In this document: positions 39,856 to 49,016 of the stretch, one piece after another
Position numbering within the stretch: the first letter of the stretch is position 1
Layout of the letters: each line of letters starts with the position of its first letter
Assembly: GCA_021794015.1 (NCBI GenBank)
Contig: JAJYRQ010000008.1
Coordinates: 37,026-101,025, forward strand
Length of the DNA stretch: 64,000 nucleotides
Source: Deltaproteobacteria bacterium
Lineage (GTDB): Bacteria > Desulfobacterota > Binatia > Binatales > Binataceae
Reading direction: 5' to 3'
Position numbers and translations under genes: made by a program
The notes under the pieces: generated by a model
Told to the model about the DNA's origin: nothing
Database searches by the model: none
What the model saw: only the letters and a program-made list of their open reading frames with translations

Positions 39856-41388
39856 CTACTCCCATTCGATCGTCCCGGGCGGCTTGGGCGTGATGTCGTA
39901 GACCACGCGGTTGACGCCGCGCACTTCGTTGGTGATTCGGCTCGATATCCTCTCGAGCAGCGCCGGCTCCAGCCGCGCCCAGTCGGCGGTCATGCCGTCG
40001 AGCGACTCGACCGCGCGCAGCGCCACTACCTGCTCGTAGCTGCGGCCGTCGCCCATCACGCCGACGCTCTTGACCGGGAGCAGCACGGCAAAGCTCTGCC
40101 AAAGCCGGCCCGCCAGCCCGGCAGCGGCGATCTCGTCGGTCACGATCCGGTCGGCGCGCCTTAGCAGCTCGACCCGCGCGGGGGTGACTTCGCCCACGAT
40201 TCTGACCGCGTAGCCGGGACCGGGAAACGGCTCGCGTTCCACGATCTCGGAAGCAAGGCCGAGCTCGCGGCCCACAGCGCGAACCTCGTCCTTGAAAAGC
40301 TCGCGCAGCGGCTCGATGAGCTCAAGCTTCATCCGCGCGGGCAGGCCGCCGACGTTGTGATGGCTCTTGATAACCGCCGAAGGACCCTTAACGGAGACCG
40401 ATTCGATGACGTCGGGGTAGAGCGTGCCTTGGGCGAGAAAGCGCGCGCCGCCCAGCATCCTTGCCTTCTGCTCGAACACCTCGATGAAGGCATGGCCGAC
40501 CAGCCGCCGTTTCCGCTCGGGATCGGAGACGCCGGCCAGCCGCTCCATAAATAGCGCCGCCGCGTCCGCTACCACCAGCCCCTCACCCAGCATCGGCCTG
40601 AAGACCCGCTCGACCCGTTCCCGCTCGCCGAAGCGCAAAAGGCCGGTATCAACGAAGACACAGACCAAGCGCGCGCCGACGGCCCGACCGACCAGCGCCG
40701 CGGCCACCGTCGAATCGACGCCGCCCGAAAGCGCCATCAGTACCCGCTCCTCGGGGCCGACCCGCGCGCGCAGGGCTGCCACCTGCGCGGCGACAAAGTT
40801 GGCGGGCGTCCAGTCGCCCTTTTCGCCGCACACCAGCCGCGCAAAGTTGGCCAGCAGCCGCGCCCCGCGCGGCGTGTGCGCCACCTCGGGATGAAACTGA
40901 ATGCCGCGCCAAAGGCCGTCGCGGCTGCGCACCGCGGCATACGGCGCGTTCTCCGTGTGCCCGATTACCACCAGCTTCGAACCCGGCTCGACGATCCGGT
41001 CGCCGTGGCTCATCCATACCTTGAGCTCCTCGCCCTCAAGCCCGTCGAACAGCGGGTCCGACTCGTCGATCCGCAGCCGGGCCGGACCATACTCCCGCAG
41101 CGCGGCCGCTGCCACCGAGGCGCCGAGATGCCGGCCGATAACGAACAGGCCGTAGCATATGCCGAGCACCGGGCATCCCAGCCGCAAAAGCTCGGGCGCA
41201 ACGTCCGGCGCGTCGCGTTCGTAGAGGCTTGCCGGCCCGCCCGACAGAATCAGTCCCGCGGGACTCAAGGCGCGCAGCTTGTCGAGCGCGATGTTATACG
41301 GATGAATTTCGCAGTAGACCTGCGCCTCGCGCACGCGCCGCGCGATTAGCTGGGTGTACTGGCTGCCGAAATCGAGAATGACGATCAC
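39856..41388 (-). CDS. guaA: GMP synthase (glutamine-hydrolysing)
   Basis: A 510-aa enzyme converting XMP to GMP. The N-terminal glutaminase has its nucleophile in VLGICYGLFVIG and the His/Glu in WRGIQFHPEVAHTPRG. The ATP-pyrophosphatase has the P-loop LMALSGGVDSTVAAAL, and the C-terminal dimer domain ends RVVYDITPKPPGTIEWE. The start is GTG at 41388. It sits between der and gltX; guaB, its usual partner, is not in the window. Confidence 0.96.
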   Translation of the reverse strand: MIVILDFGSQYTQLIARRVREAQVYCEIHPYNIALDKLRALSPAGLILSGGPASLYERDAPDVAPELLRLGCPVLGICYGLFVIGRHLGASVAAAALREYGPARLRIDESDPLFDGLEGEELKVWMSHGDRIVEPGSKLVVIGHTENAPYAAVRSRDGLWRGIQFHPEVAHTPRGARLLANFARLVCGEKGDWTPANFVAAQVAALRARVGPEERVLMALSGGVDSTVAAALVGRAVGARLVCVFVDTGLLRFGERERVERVFRPMLGEGLVVADAAALFMERLAGVSDPERKRRLVGHAFIEVFEQKARMLGGARFLAQGTLYPDVIESVSVKGPSAVIKSHHNVGGLPARMKLELIEPLRELFKDEVRAVGRELGLASEIVEREPFPGPGYAVRIVGEVTPARVELLRRADRIVTDEIAAAGLAGRLWQSFAVLLPVKSVGVMGDGRSYEQVVALRAVESLDGMTADWARLEPALLERISSRITNEVRGVNRVVYDITPKPPGTIEWE

Positions 41389-41412
41389 TGCGGTCGGCCC
41401 CGATCCTGCCCA

Positions 41413-42903
41413 CTATAGCCCACGGCGCCGGCCGCGCGAAGGCGGCCGGGCGCGGCGCGCCGGCGCACCCGACGCCTCGGCCAAAGGCGCGCCCGCCGGG
41501 CGCGGCGCCTGCTCGCGCCGCTTTCTGGCGCGTACTTCCAGCACCAGCGGCGTGCCGGTAAGCGCGTAGGCCGCGCGAAGGCGGCCTTCCAGGTAGCGCA
41601 GGTAAGCCGGCGGCACTCCCCGCTCCATGTTGGCGAACAGCACCAGGCGCGGCGGCGCGCTGCCGACCTGGGCAACGTAGTAGAGCTTAAGCCGCCGGCC
41701 CCCGATCAGCGGCGGCTCGAGCGCCGCCACAGCCTGCCCCAGCAGCCGGTTGAGCGCGGCGGTTTTGAACTCGGAGCGCCAGGCCGCAGCCGCGCGCAGC
41801 GCTGCCGCGCCAATCCCGTCCACCCCGTCTCCGCTGAGCGCCGAGGTGAAGACCATTTCGTAGCGGCCGAGAAAGGGGAAGCGCCGGCGCGCCGCCTCGG
41901 CAAACGCTTTCAGCGCCGCGCCGCGCCCGCGCGCCAAGTCCCACTTGTTGCACACCACGACCAGCGCGCGGCCGCGACGATCGACCAGCCGCGCCAGGCG
42001 AACATCCTGCTCGGTCAGTCCCTCGCCGGCGTCGGCCACCAGGCCGAGAACGTCGGCCTGGCGCGCCGCCTCCATCGCGCGGCCAACCGACTGGCGCTCC
42101 AGCCCCTCGTCAACGCGCGAGGGACGCCGGATGCCTGCGGTATCGACCAGCAGTACTCGCTGACCCTCGACCGCAAGCGCAATCTCAACCGCATCCCGCG
42201 TCGTGCCGGGCGCCCGATCCACCAGCGACCGCGGGAAGCCGCACAGCCGGTTGAACAGCGACGACTTGCCGACGTTGGGACGGCCAATCAGCGCAAGCCG
42301 CAATACCGGCGAGACAGCCGGGCCGTCCTCCCGCGCCGGCAGCGCCGCCGCCACCGCGCCGAGCATCTCGCCGATCCCCCGGCCATGGGCGGCCGAAACC
42401 ATAAAGAGCCGCTCAAAGCCGAGCGCGTGGAAACTCAAAGCCGCCGCCTCCAGTTCGCCACGATCGACCTTGTTCACCACGGCGAGCAGCGGCCGGGAAA
42501 GCCGCCTAAGCGCGTCAACGACAAGTTCGTCGGCAACCGTCGGTCCAGCCTGCGCGTCAAAGACGACCAGCACGAGGTCGGCCGCGCACGCCGCCTCGAG
42601 CACCACCCCGCGCACGCGCGCCTCCAGCCCCGCTCCGGCGCCTGCCTGGAGTCCGCCGGCGTCGGCAAGCGCGAACCGGAATTGCCGGTGCCTGACCTCG
42701 GCAACTCGAAGGTCGCGCGTCGTTCCGGCCGCCGGACTGACCAACGCGCGGCCCGATGCGGTTAGGCGGTTAAAGAGCGAGGACTTGCCGACATTGGTCC
42801 GCCCGGCAAGCAGCACCAGGGGCAGCCCGCCGGCAATCCGGGCGCGCATCCGCGCCGGCCAACTCGGCTCCTCGCCAGCGCCGCCTAGAGCGTTAAGTTC
42901 CAA
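41413..42903 (-). CDS. der: Ribosome assembly GTPase Der (EngA)
   Basis: A 496-aa protein with two tandem GTPase domains and a KH-like C-terminus, needed for 50S assembly. G1 motifs are LLAGRTNVGKSSLFNRL and LIGRPNVGKSSLFNRLCG; G4 motifs are AVVNKVDRGE and VVCNKWDLARG. The first G1 has Thr where Pro is usual. A TTG at 42903 with AAGGTGG upstream overlaps the era end by 11 nt; an ATG at 42849 is the alternative and would trim 18 aa ahead of the first domain. A basic Arg-rich tail of about 30 aa is extra. Confidence 0.94.
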   Translation of the reverse strand: MELNALGGAGEEPSWPARMRARIAGGLPLVLLAGRTNVGKSSLFNRLTASGRALVSPAAGTTRDLRVAEVRHRQFRFALADAGGLQAGAGAGLEARVRGVVLEAACAADLVLVVFDAQAGPTVADELVVDALRRLSRPLLAVVNKVDRGELEAAALSFHALGFERLFMVSAAHGRGIGEMLGAVAAALPAREDGPAVSPVLRLALIGRPNVGKSSLFNRLCGFPRSLVDRAPGTTRDAVEIALAVEGQRVLLVDTAGIRRPSRVDEGLERQSVGRAMEAARQADVLGLVADAGEGLTEQDVRLARLVDRRGRALVVVCNKWDLARGRGAALKAFAEAARRRFPFLGRYEMVFTSALSGDGVDGIGAAALRAAAAWRSEFKTAALNRLLGQAVAALEPPLIGGRRLKLYYVAQVGSAPPRLVLFANMERGVPPAYLRYLEGRLRAAYALTGTPLVLEVRARKRREQAPRPAGAPLAEASGAPARRARPPSRGRRRGL

Positions 42904-43783
42904 GCTCAGCCACCTTGCGCGGGTCGCGGGTCCAGTTGCGCTCGGTCTTGACCAGCAGCTCCAGGTATACCCGTGTTCCGAGCAGTTGTTCGGTCTCGAG
43001 CCGCGCCGCGGTGCCGATTGCCTTGAGCCGCTGCCCGCCGGCGCCGATAACCATGGCTTTTTGAGAATCGCGTTCGACCAGGACCACGGCGTGGATTTTC
43101 ACCAGGCGCTTGGGGACGTCTTCGGTCCACTGTTCGACCTTGACTGCGGCGGAAAAGGGGATTTCGTCGCGCATCTGGAGAAGAATCTTTTCCCGGATCA
43201 GCTCTTCGACGATGGCGCGCTGAGTCTGGTCGGTGTATTCGTCCTGCGGCATCAGGGCGGGCCGCTCGGGCAGCAGGGCCTTCATCGCTTTGACGAGTTC
43301 GTCGAGGTTTTCGCCGGTAAGCGCGCTAACCGGCACGATCTCGGCCTCAGGCGCCAGCGCGGAGCACTGTGCCGCCAGCGGCAGAAGCTTTCGCGAAGGG
43401 ACCAGGTCGATCTTGTTGATGATAACTATCCCGGGCGGCTTGACGGCCCGCAGCTCGGCCAGCAAGGCTTCGTCTTCGGCCGAGAGCGCGGGAGCGGCTG
43501 CAACCAGCGCGGCGACCGCGTCGGCCTCGGACAGGCAGCGGCGCGCGGTATCGACCATGCGGCGCTCAAGAGCGCGGCGCGCCGCGCCGAGGCCGGGCGT
43601 ATCGAGCAGCACGATTTGCGCGTCCGGGTCGCTGCGCACGCCCGCGACTCGGCGCCGGGTGGTCTGCGCTCTGGGAGAAACGATCGACACCTTTAAGCCG
43701 ACGATCCGGTTTACCAGGGTCGACTTGCCGACGTTGGGCCGCCCGGCAACCGTGACGACGCCTGCGCGGTAAGCCTCAGCCAT
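42893..43783 (-). CDS. era: GTPase Era
   Basis: A 296-aa protein with an N-terminal GTPase (TVAGRPNVGKSTLVNRIVG, IVSPRAQTTRRRVAGV, LLDTPGLG, INKIDLVPS) and a C-terminal KH domain (VVLVERDSQKAMVIGAGGQR, LKAIGTAARLETEQLLG). Era binds the 16S rRNA 3' end during 30S maturation. Its ATG overlaps the rnc stop by 8 nt, the classical rnc-era pair, and its end overlaps der. Confidence 0.96.
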   Translation of the reverse strand: MAEAYRAGVVTVAGRPNVGKSTLVNRIVGLKVSIVSPRAQTTRRRVAGVRSDPDAQIVLLDTPGLGAARRALERRMVDTARRCLSEADAVAALVAAAPALSAEDEALLAELRAVKPPGIVIINKIDLVPSRKLLPLAAQCSALAPEAEIVPVSALTGENLDELVKAMKALLPERPALMPQDEYTDQTQRAIVEELIREKILLQMRDEIPFSAAVKVEQWTEDVPKRLVKIHAVVLVERDSQKAMVIGAGGQRLKAIGTAARLETEQLLGTRVYLELLVKTERNWTRDPRKVAELGT

Positions 43784-44579
43784 CGCGCCTTTGGTGGGCG
43801 GCCTCGAGCGCGCTCAGCGCCATGCGGGCTGCGGCCTGTTCGCTGCGCTTCTTGCTGGCGCCGGTCCCCTGGCCCATTTCGCGCCCGTTGATGAGAATGC
43901 GCGTGGTGAAGAGCTTGGCATGCTCGGGCCCGCTCGCTTCGACCAGGTCGTAGAGCGGCTGGGCGCGAAAGCGCCGGTAGGCCAACTCTTGCACTTCGGT
44001 CTTATAGTCGCGCTCGGCGGCGGGGCCGCCGATCTCGTCGGCGAACAGCCGTTCGACGACGCGCTGCGCGGCAGGCAGGCCGCCGTCGGTGTAGATGGCG
44101 CCCAGCACCGCCTCGAAGGCCGCCGCCAGGATTGAGACCTTGTCCCTGCCGCCGCTGCGGTCTTCTCCCTTGCCGAGCCGCAGCACGCGGCCCAGCCCGA
44201 GTTGGCGCGCCTTGTCCGCCAGCGTGCGGCTGTTGACCACCGAAGCGCGTTCCTTCGAAAGCCGCCCTTCGTCGCCGTCGGGAAAGCGGCGCATCAGCAG
44301 GTCGGCGACCGCCAAGTCGAGCACGGCGTCGCCCAGGAACTCCAGCCGTTCGTAATTGCGTTGGCTGCCCGCCGCCGCGCTCGGATGGGTAAGCGCGACT
44401 TCCATCAGCTCGCTATTCGCAAAACTGTAGCCGAGGCCTTTCTCCAGCGCGCCGTGACGACTGCGCCGGCGTTGCCCGGTGCCGGCCGGCGCGCCGGGCG
44501 CCTCAGCAGCAGGCGACGGCCGGCGCCTGCGTGGCGCCAGACCAAACAATTTCTCCAACCAGTGCAGTGCCGTGGACAA
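43776..44579 (-). CDS. rnc: Ribonuclease III
   Basis: RNase III of up to 267 aa, cutting double-stranded RNA in rRNA processing. The catalytic signature is NYERLEFLGDAVLDLAVADL, with the second acidic cluster in ILAAAFEAVLGAIYTDGG, and a double-stranded-RNA-binding domain from about 195 (TEVQELAYRRFRAQPLYDLV, GASKKRSEQAAARMALSAL). The likely start is TTG at 44579, inside the end of mtaB (77-nt overlap); no ATG lies before the conserved domain. The Arg/Pro-rich first 40 residues are not part of the family core. Confidence 0.93.
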   Translation of the reverse strand: MSTALHWLEKLFGLAPRRRRPSPAAEAPGAPAGTGQRRRSRHGALEKGLGYSFANSELMEVALTHPSAAAGSQRNYERLEFLGDAVLDLAVADLLMRRFPDGDEGRLSKERASVVNSRTLADKARQLGLGRVLRLGKGEDRSGGRDKVSILAAAFEAVLGAIYTDGGLPAAQRVVERLFADEIGGPAAERDYKTEVQELAYRRFRAQPLYDLVEASGPEHAKLFTTRILINGREMGQGTGASKKRSEQAAARMALSALEAAHQRRDG

Positions 44580-45840
44580 GCGAACCCTTCACCTCGACTT
44601 CCCGGTTGACCAGAGCGCGCGGCGCGCGCGCCGTCACCCTGACGTAGTTGCGGCTGTATCCCTCGAGGAGGCCGCCGGAAAGCTCCCGCTCGAAAAGCAC
44701 CCTAAGCCGGCTGCCGCAGAACCGGCCAACGAAGCGCTGGCGCTTGCCCTCGCCCAGCGCACGCAGCACCGCGGCCCGCCGCTTCACTTCGGCGGGCGCA
44801 AGCCGCCCGGCGAGCTTCGCCGCCGTCGTACCGGCCCGCGCCGAGTAGGGAAAGACGTGCAGGTAGGCAAACGGTAAATCCTCGAGCAACTCAAGCGTAC
44901 GCGCGAACTGCTCCGCCGTCTCGCCCGGAAAGCCGGCGATAACGTCGGTCCCGACTGCCGCCGACGGCATCGCTGAGAGCACTCGCTCGACCCGGGCGCG
45001 ATAAAAGGCCGTGTCGTAGCGCCGGCGCATCCGGCCCAGCACCTCGTCGTCGCCCCCCTGAAGCGGCAAATGCAGGTGCGGGCAGAATAGCTCAGCGTGC
45101 GCCATCAAGTCGATCGTCTCGTCGCTCAGCTCCTCGGGATCGAGCGAACTCAGCCTAACGCGCGGCAGCCGGCAGCGCTCGGCGACCATCCCCAGCAGGC
45201 CGGCCAGACTCACCTGGGGCAGCAGGTCCTTGCCGTAGCCCCCAAGATGCACGCCGGAGAGCACCACCTCCTGAAAGCCGCGCTCGGCCAGCTCATCAAG
45301 CGTCTCCAGCACCCGGCGCGGCGGCACACTGCGCGAGCGCCCGCGCGCGGTCGGCACGATGCAAAAGCTGCAGAATTGGTCGCACCCCTCCTGCAGCTTG
45401 ACGAAGGCCCGGGTATGCCCCTCGAGCGCCAGCGCCTTAAGCTCTATCGGGGCTGCCTCGCGCCGCAGGTTGGAAACCGTCACGGGCGCGGGTGCCGTGC
45501 CCATTACCGCCTGCTCGAGGTCTTCCGGCAGACCCAGCCCGACCACGTAGTCAACCCCGGCGGCGCGCGCCAAAATCGCGGGATTGGACTGCGCCAGGCA
45601 CCCCGTCATTACCACCCGGGCGCGAGCATTGAGCCGGCGGGCGCGGCGCACAAGCCGCAAGCTCTCGGCGTCCGCCCGCTCGGTCACCGCGCAGGTGTTG
45701 ACCAGGTAGACGTCGGCTTCCTGATCGAAGGGCACCGGCTCAAACCCGCGCGCCCGAAGCCGCGTCTCGATGAGCGCGGAATCGTACTGGTTAACCTTGC
45801 AGCCAAGCGTGGCGATCGCAAAACGCATTGCCTGGACCAT
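44503..45840 (-). CDS. mtaB: tRNA methylthiotransferase MtaB-like (radical SAM)
   Basis: A 445-aa methylthiotransferase. The N-terminal UPF0004 cluster cysteines are in TLGCKVNQYDSALIE, LVNTCAVTERAD and VVMTGCLAQ; the radical-SAM CxxxCxxC is EGCDQFCSFCIVPTARGRSR; a TRAM-like end follows. MtaB makes ms2t6A at A37 of tRNAs reading ANN codons; its shape (GCKVNQYDS) is closer to MtaB than to MiaB. The start may be 45840 or the second ATG at 45828. The C-terminus overlaps rnc. It lies 12 nt after mnmA, so two tRNA thiolation genes are paired. Confidence 0.9.
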   Translation of the reverse strand: MVQAMRFAIATLGCKVNQYDSALIETRLRARGFEPVPFDQEADVYLVNTCAVTERADAESLRLVRRARRLNARARVVMTGCLAQSNPAILARAAGVDYVVGLGLPEDLEQAVMGTAPAPVTVSNLRREAAPIELKALALEGHTRAFVKLQEGCDQFCSFCIVPTARGRSRSVPPRRVLETLDELAERGFQEVVLSGVHLGGYGKDLLPQVSLAGLLGMVAERCRLPRVRLSSLDPEELSDETIDLMAHAELFCPHLHLPLQGGDDEVLGRMRRRYDTAFYRARVERVLSAMPSAAVGTDVIAGFPGETAEQFARTLELLEDLPFAYLHVFPYSARAGTTAAKLAGRLAPAEVKRRAAVLRALGEGKRQRFVGRFCGSRLRVLFERELSGGLLEGYSRNYVRVTARAPRALVNREVEVKGSLVHGTALVGEIVWSGATQAPAVACC

Positions 45841-45852
45841 CCCGGAGCGCGC

Positions 45853-46944
45853 TCAGTTGAGCGGCCGCTCGATAAACCCGCCGCCGACAAGCTCCTCGCC
45901 GCGGTAGAAGACGCATACCTGGCCGGGACTGACCGCCGGCCCCGGCCGCTCAAACCAGACCACGGCGTGTCCCTGCTGCTCGACGATTACCCGCGCCGGC
46001 AGGGCCGGATGGCGGTAGCGCACCTTGACCTCGGCATCGATCTGACCGCCGGTTCCAAGCTCCGGCCTCACCAGGCTTACCTCGCGCGCCAAAAGGCCGC
46101 GGCTCTTAAGCGCGGCGCGCTCGGCCACCACGACTTCCGCCGACTCAGACCGGATTTCGCGCACGTAAAGAGGCGCGCCGGCGCTGACGCCCAGGCCGTG
46201 GCGCTGGCCAATCGTGAAGCGGTGAATCCCTGAATGCCGGGCCAGCGTCCGCCCCTGGCTGTCAAGCACCGGCCCGGGACGCAGCCCGCGGCCATTTGCC
46301 CAACGCTCGACAAAGGCCGGGTAGCCGCCGCGGCCGGCAACAAAGCAGACCTCCTGGCTTTCCGGCTTGTCGGCATTTACCAGGCCAAGCTGGCGCGCGC
46401 GCCGGCGAACTTCGTCCTTGGTCATCGTCCCGACCGGAAAGAGCGTGCGGGACAGTTCGGCTTGTCCCAGCGAAAAGAGAAAGTACGACTGGTCCTTGGC
46501 AGCGTCGCGCGCGCGCAAGAGCCGCGCAAAACCGCCGGGGTCCCTTTCGATGCGGGCGTAGTGGCCGGTGGCAATGTAGCGGGCGCCCAAGGCCTCGGCG
46601 CGCCGCCAAAGGGCGTCAAACTTCACTCGCTGATTGCAGCGGGCGCAGGGATTGGGCGTGCGCCCGGCCAAGTACTCGCTTACGAAGTCGTCCACCACGG
46701 CGCGCTCAAAGCGCCGGCGCATATCGACCACGTAGAAGGGGAAATCGAGCTTCTCGGCCACCCGGCGCGCGTCCTCGAAGTCCTCGTACGAGCAGCAGCC
46801 GCCACGCCGCGCCGCCGGCTCTGCGGACTCGGGCGCAAGCCGCATCGCAAGGCCGATCACGTCGTACCCTTGCTCGCAAAGCAGCGCCGCCGCCACCGAG
46901 CTGTCAACGCCGCCGGACATGGCCACAACCACCCGCGCGCTCAC
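45853..46944 (-). CDS. mnmA: tRNA 2-thiouridylase MnmA
   Basis: A 363-aa enzyme placing sulfur on the wobble uridine of Lys, Glu and Gln tRNAs. The P-loop is VVAMSGGVDSSVAAALL; the catalytic cysteines are in NPCARCNQRVKFDAL and ESQEVCFVAGRGG; HRFTIGQRHGLGVSAGAPLY is a family hallmark. The start is GTG at 46944, sharing GTGA with the stop of the cysteine desulfurase gene, which probably provides its sulfur. Confidence 0.96.
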   Translation of the reverse strand: MSARVVVAMSGGVDSSVAAALLCEQGYDVIGLAMRLAPESAEPAARRGGCCSYEDFEDARRVAEKLDFPFYVVDMRRRFERAVVDDFVSEYLAGRTPNPCARCNQRVKFDALWRRAEALGARYIATGHYARIERDPGGFARLLRARDAAKDQSYFLFSLGQAELSRTLFPVGTMTKDEVRRRARQLGLVNADKPESQEVCFVAGRGGYPAFVERWANGRGLRPGPVLDSQGRTLARHSGIHRFTIGQRHGLGVSAGAPLYVREIRSESAEVVVAERAALKSRGLLAREVSLVRPELGTGGQIDAEVKVRYRHPALPARVIVEQQGHAVVWFERPGPAVSPGQVCVFYRGEELVGGGFIERPLN

Positions 46945-48107
46945 GGCTCGGCCTCCTGGGCCGCGGTCCCTTCGACCCGGCTCACTTGCCGCCAGAGCCG
47001 GGCAATCGTCGCCACGGCGCGGTCAACCTCCTCGGCGGTCGTCTGCCAACCCAGGGAAAGGCGCAGCGAGCTTTGCGCTGCGGCCGGGCTTAGGCCCATG
47101 GCGAGCAGCACGTGTGAAGGCTCGACCGCGCCCGCAGCGCATGCCGAGCCCATCGACACTTCGACGCCGGCGAGGTCGAGCGCGATGAGCAGGCTCTCGC
47201 CCGCCACCAACGGAAAAGTCAGGTTAAGCGTGCCGGGAACTCTACCCGCTTCGGGGCCGTTTAGCCGAAGCCCGAAAATCCGCGCGCGCAGTCCTTCCAG
47301 TAGCCGGGAGGTGAGCCGTTCCACGCGCTCGCTCTCCTCGCGCCAGCCCCGGCTGAGCGCCTCGGCGACGGCTCCCAGGGCGACGGCACCGCACAGGTTG
47401 GGCGTGCCGGCTCGCATTGCGCCCTCCTGCGGACCGCCCAGCATCGTGGGCGAAATCGGGGTGCCCGCCCGCACGTAAAGCGCGCCGGTCCCGGCCGGCG
47501 CGCCGAGCTTGTGCCCGCTTATTGTCAGCAGGTCGCAGCCGAGCGCCGCAACGTCCACGCCGACGCGACCGACGGCCTGGACCGCGTCCAGATGAAAGCT
47601 TGCTCCCGTGCACCGCGCCAGGGAGGCCAGCGCGCCGGCCTCCTGCAGCGTGCCCACTTCGGAGTTTGCCAAGCCAAGGCTCAGCAGACAGGTCTTATCG
47701 TCGAGCGACGCGGCCACCGCCTCGGGGACGACCCTGCCCTCGCGGTCGGGCGCAAGTCGAATCACCTCATAGCCGCTTGCCTCAAGCCAGGCCAACGGGG
47801 CGAGGATCGAGGAGTGTTCGATGGCGGAACTTACCACGCGGCGGCGCTCGGGACGCGCCCTGGCCGAGCCCAGGATCGCGAGGTTGTTGGCCTCGGTGCC
47901 GCCGCTGGTGAAAACGACCGTTGCGGGAGCCGCGCCGATAAGCTCGGCCATCGCCTCGCGCGCCCGTTCGAGCATCCGGCGCGCGCGCTGGCCCGCCCGA
48001 TGGACCGAGGCCGGGTTGCCCGCCTCCCGTTCCAGGAACAACTCCAGCGCGGCGCGCGCCTCGGGCCGAAGCGGCGCGCCCGCGTTATAATCGAAATAGA
48101 TCGGCAT
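46941..48107 (-). CDS. Cysteine desulfurase (NifS/IscS family)
   Basis: A 388-aa PLP enzyme that releases sulfur from cysteine. It begins PIYFDYNAGAPLRPEARAAL; the PLP-lysine motif is TISGHKLGAPAGTGALY and the active Cys is in VSMGSACAAGAVEPSHVLL, close to the NifS/IscS type. The frame is open further upstream, but the ATG at 48107 is where homology starts. Its coupling to mnmA suggests it serves tRNA thiolation. It is 162 nt downstream of cysE, so cysteine synthesis and use are adjacent. Confidence 0.92.
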   Translation of the reverse strand: MPIYFDYNAGAPLRPEARAALELFLEREAGNPASVHRAGQRARRMLERAREAMAELIGAAPATVVFTSGGTEANNLAILGSARARPERRRVVSSAIEHSSILAPLAWLEASGYEVIRLAPDREGRVVPEAVAASLDDKTCLLSLGLANSEVGTLQEAGALASLARCTGASFHLDAVQAVGRVGVDVAALGCDLLTISGHKLGAPAGTGALYVRAGTPISPTMLGGPQEGAMRAGTPNLCGAVALGAVAEALSRGWREESERVERLTSRLLEGLRARIFGLRLNGPEAGRVPGTLNLTFPLVAGESLLIALDLAGVEVSMGSACAAGAVEPSHVLLAMGLSPAAAQSSLRLSLGWQTTAEEVDRAVATIARLWRQVSRVEGTAAQEAEP

Positions 48108-48192
48108 CCAAATCCGCGAGAGCCGGGACCAACAGCGACAGCGCCGGCGCAAGTGACGCACCGATCACGCTAGCATAGAGAAGGCCCGCGCG

Positions 48193-48213
48193 CAGCCGGG
48201 CCCGGGCCGGCTG
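48193..48213. other. Hairpin between cysE and the cysteine desulfurase gene
   Basis: CAGCCGG and CCGGCTG form a perfect 7-bp stem around GCCCGGG. It is followed in the 162-nt gap by a further palindrome (CCGGCGCGCCGG). No T-run is seen, so a processing or partial termination role is only possible. Confidence 0.35.
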
Positions 48214-48269
48214 CCGCGCTTTACGCCCGCCCCCGTCGTCGGCCGCCGGCGCGCCGGCCGGGGAATAGC

Positions 48270-48989
48270 TCAGCTCTCCTTGGACGGTTGGCCATGGTCG
48301 GGCACCGCCTGTTCGCCCGAGAGCTTTTCCTCGAGGCAGTCCTGACGCTGCTCGAGGCCGGCGAGCCGATTCTCCAGCCGCTCCAGCCGCTCGGCCACGC
48401 GGCCCAACGCGCGGGCAACCGGGTCGGGCAGCCGGGCATGGTCGAGTTCCGCCACGTCCTTGCGGGCGGTCTCGCCCTCGACAACCTTGCCCGGGATGCC
48501 GACGATCGTCGAGTTGGGCGGAGCCGGCGAAACCACCACTGCGCCGGCGCCGATTCGGCTGCCGCGCCCGATCGTCACCGGCCCGATAATCGAGGCGCCG
48601 GCGCTTATCATGACGCCGTTCTCGACCGTGGGATGGCGCTTGCCCTTCTCCAGCCTGGTTCCCCCCAGCGTCACTCCCTGGTAGATAAGCACGTCATCGC
48701 CGATCTCGGCCGTCTCTCCGATGACGACTCCCATACCGTGGTCGATAAAGAGCCGGCGGCCGATTTGCGCACCGGGATGAATCTCGACCCCGGTAAGCAG
48801 GCGCCCCAACTCGCTTACCAGGCGCGCCAGCAGCTTTAAGTCGCGCCGCCAGAGCCAATGGGCAACCCGGTAGAGCCAGACCGCGTGAAGCCCGGGGTAG
48901 AGCAGCGCCACTTCGAGGGCGGAGCGCGCAGCCGGGTCGTGCTGCAGGGCGGCGCGAATGTCTTCGCGCATGCGCTCAAAGACGGCCAT
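48270..48989 (-). CDS. cysE: Serine O-acetyltransferase
   Basis: A 239-aa hexapeptide-repeat acyltransferase, the first enzyme of cysteine synthesis. The N-terminal helical part [40 protein letters not shown] (active-site region), [20 protein letters not shown] and [20 protein letters not shown] are typical. The C-terminal 50 residues form a predicted coiled coil ([20 protein letters not shown]) rather than the usual short tail that docks to CysK. It starts 27 nt after cimA. Confidence 0.94.
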   Translation of the reverse strand: MAVFERMREDIRAALQHDPAARSALEVALLYPGLHAVWLYRVAHWLWRRDLKLLARLVSELGRLLTGVEIHPGAQIGRRLFIDHGMGVVIGETAEIGDDVLIYQGVTLGGTRLEKGKRHPTVENGVMISAGASIIGPVTIGRGSRIGAGAVVVSPAPPNSTIVGIPGKVVEGETARKDVAELDHARLPDPVARALGRVAERLERLENRLAGLEQRQDCLEEKLSGEQAVPDHGQPSKES

Positions 48990-49016
48990 CGGGTCCTGCT
49001 GCGGCGTTCGCGCGGC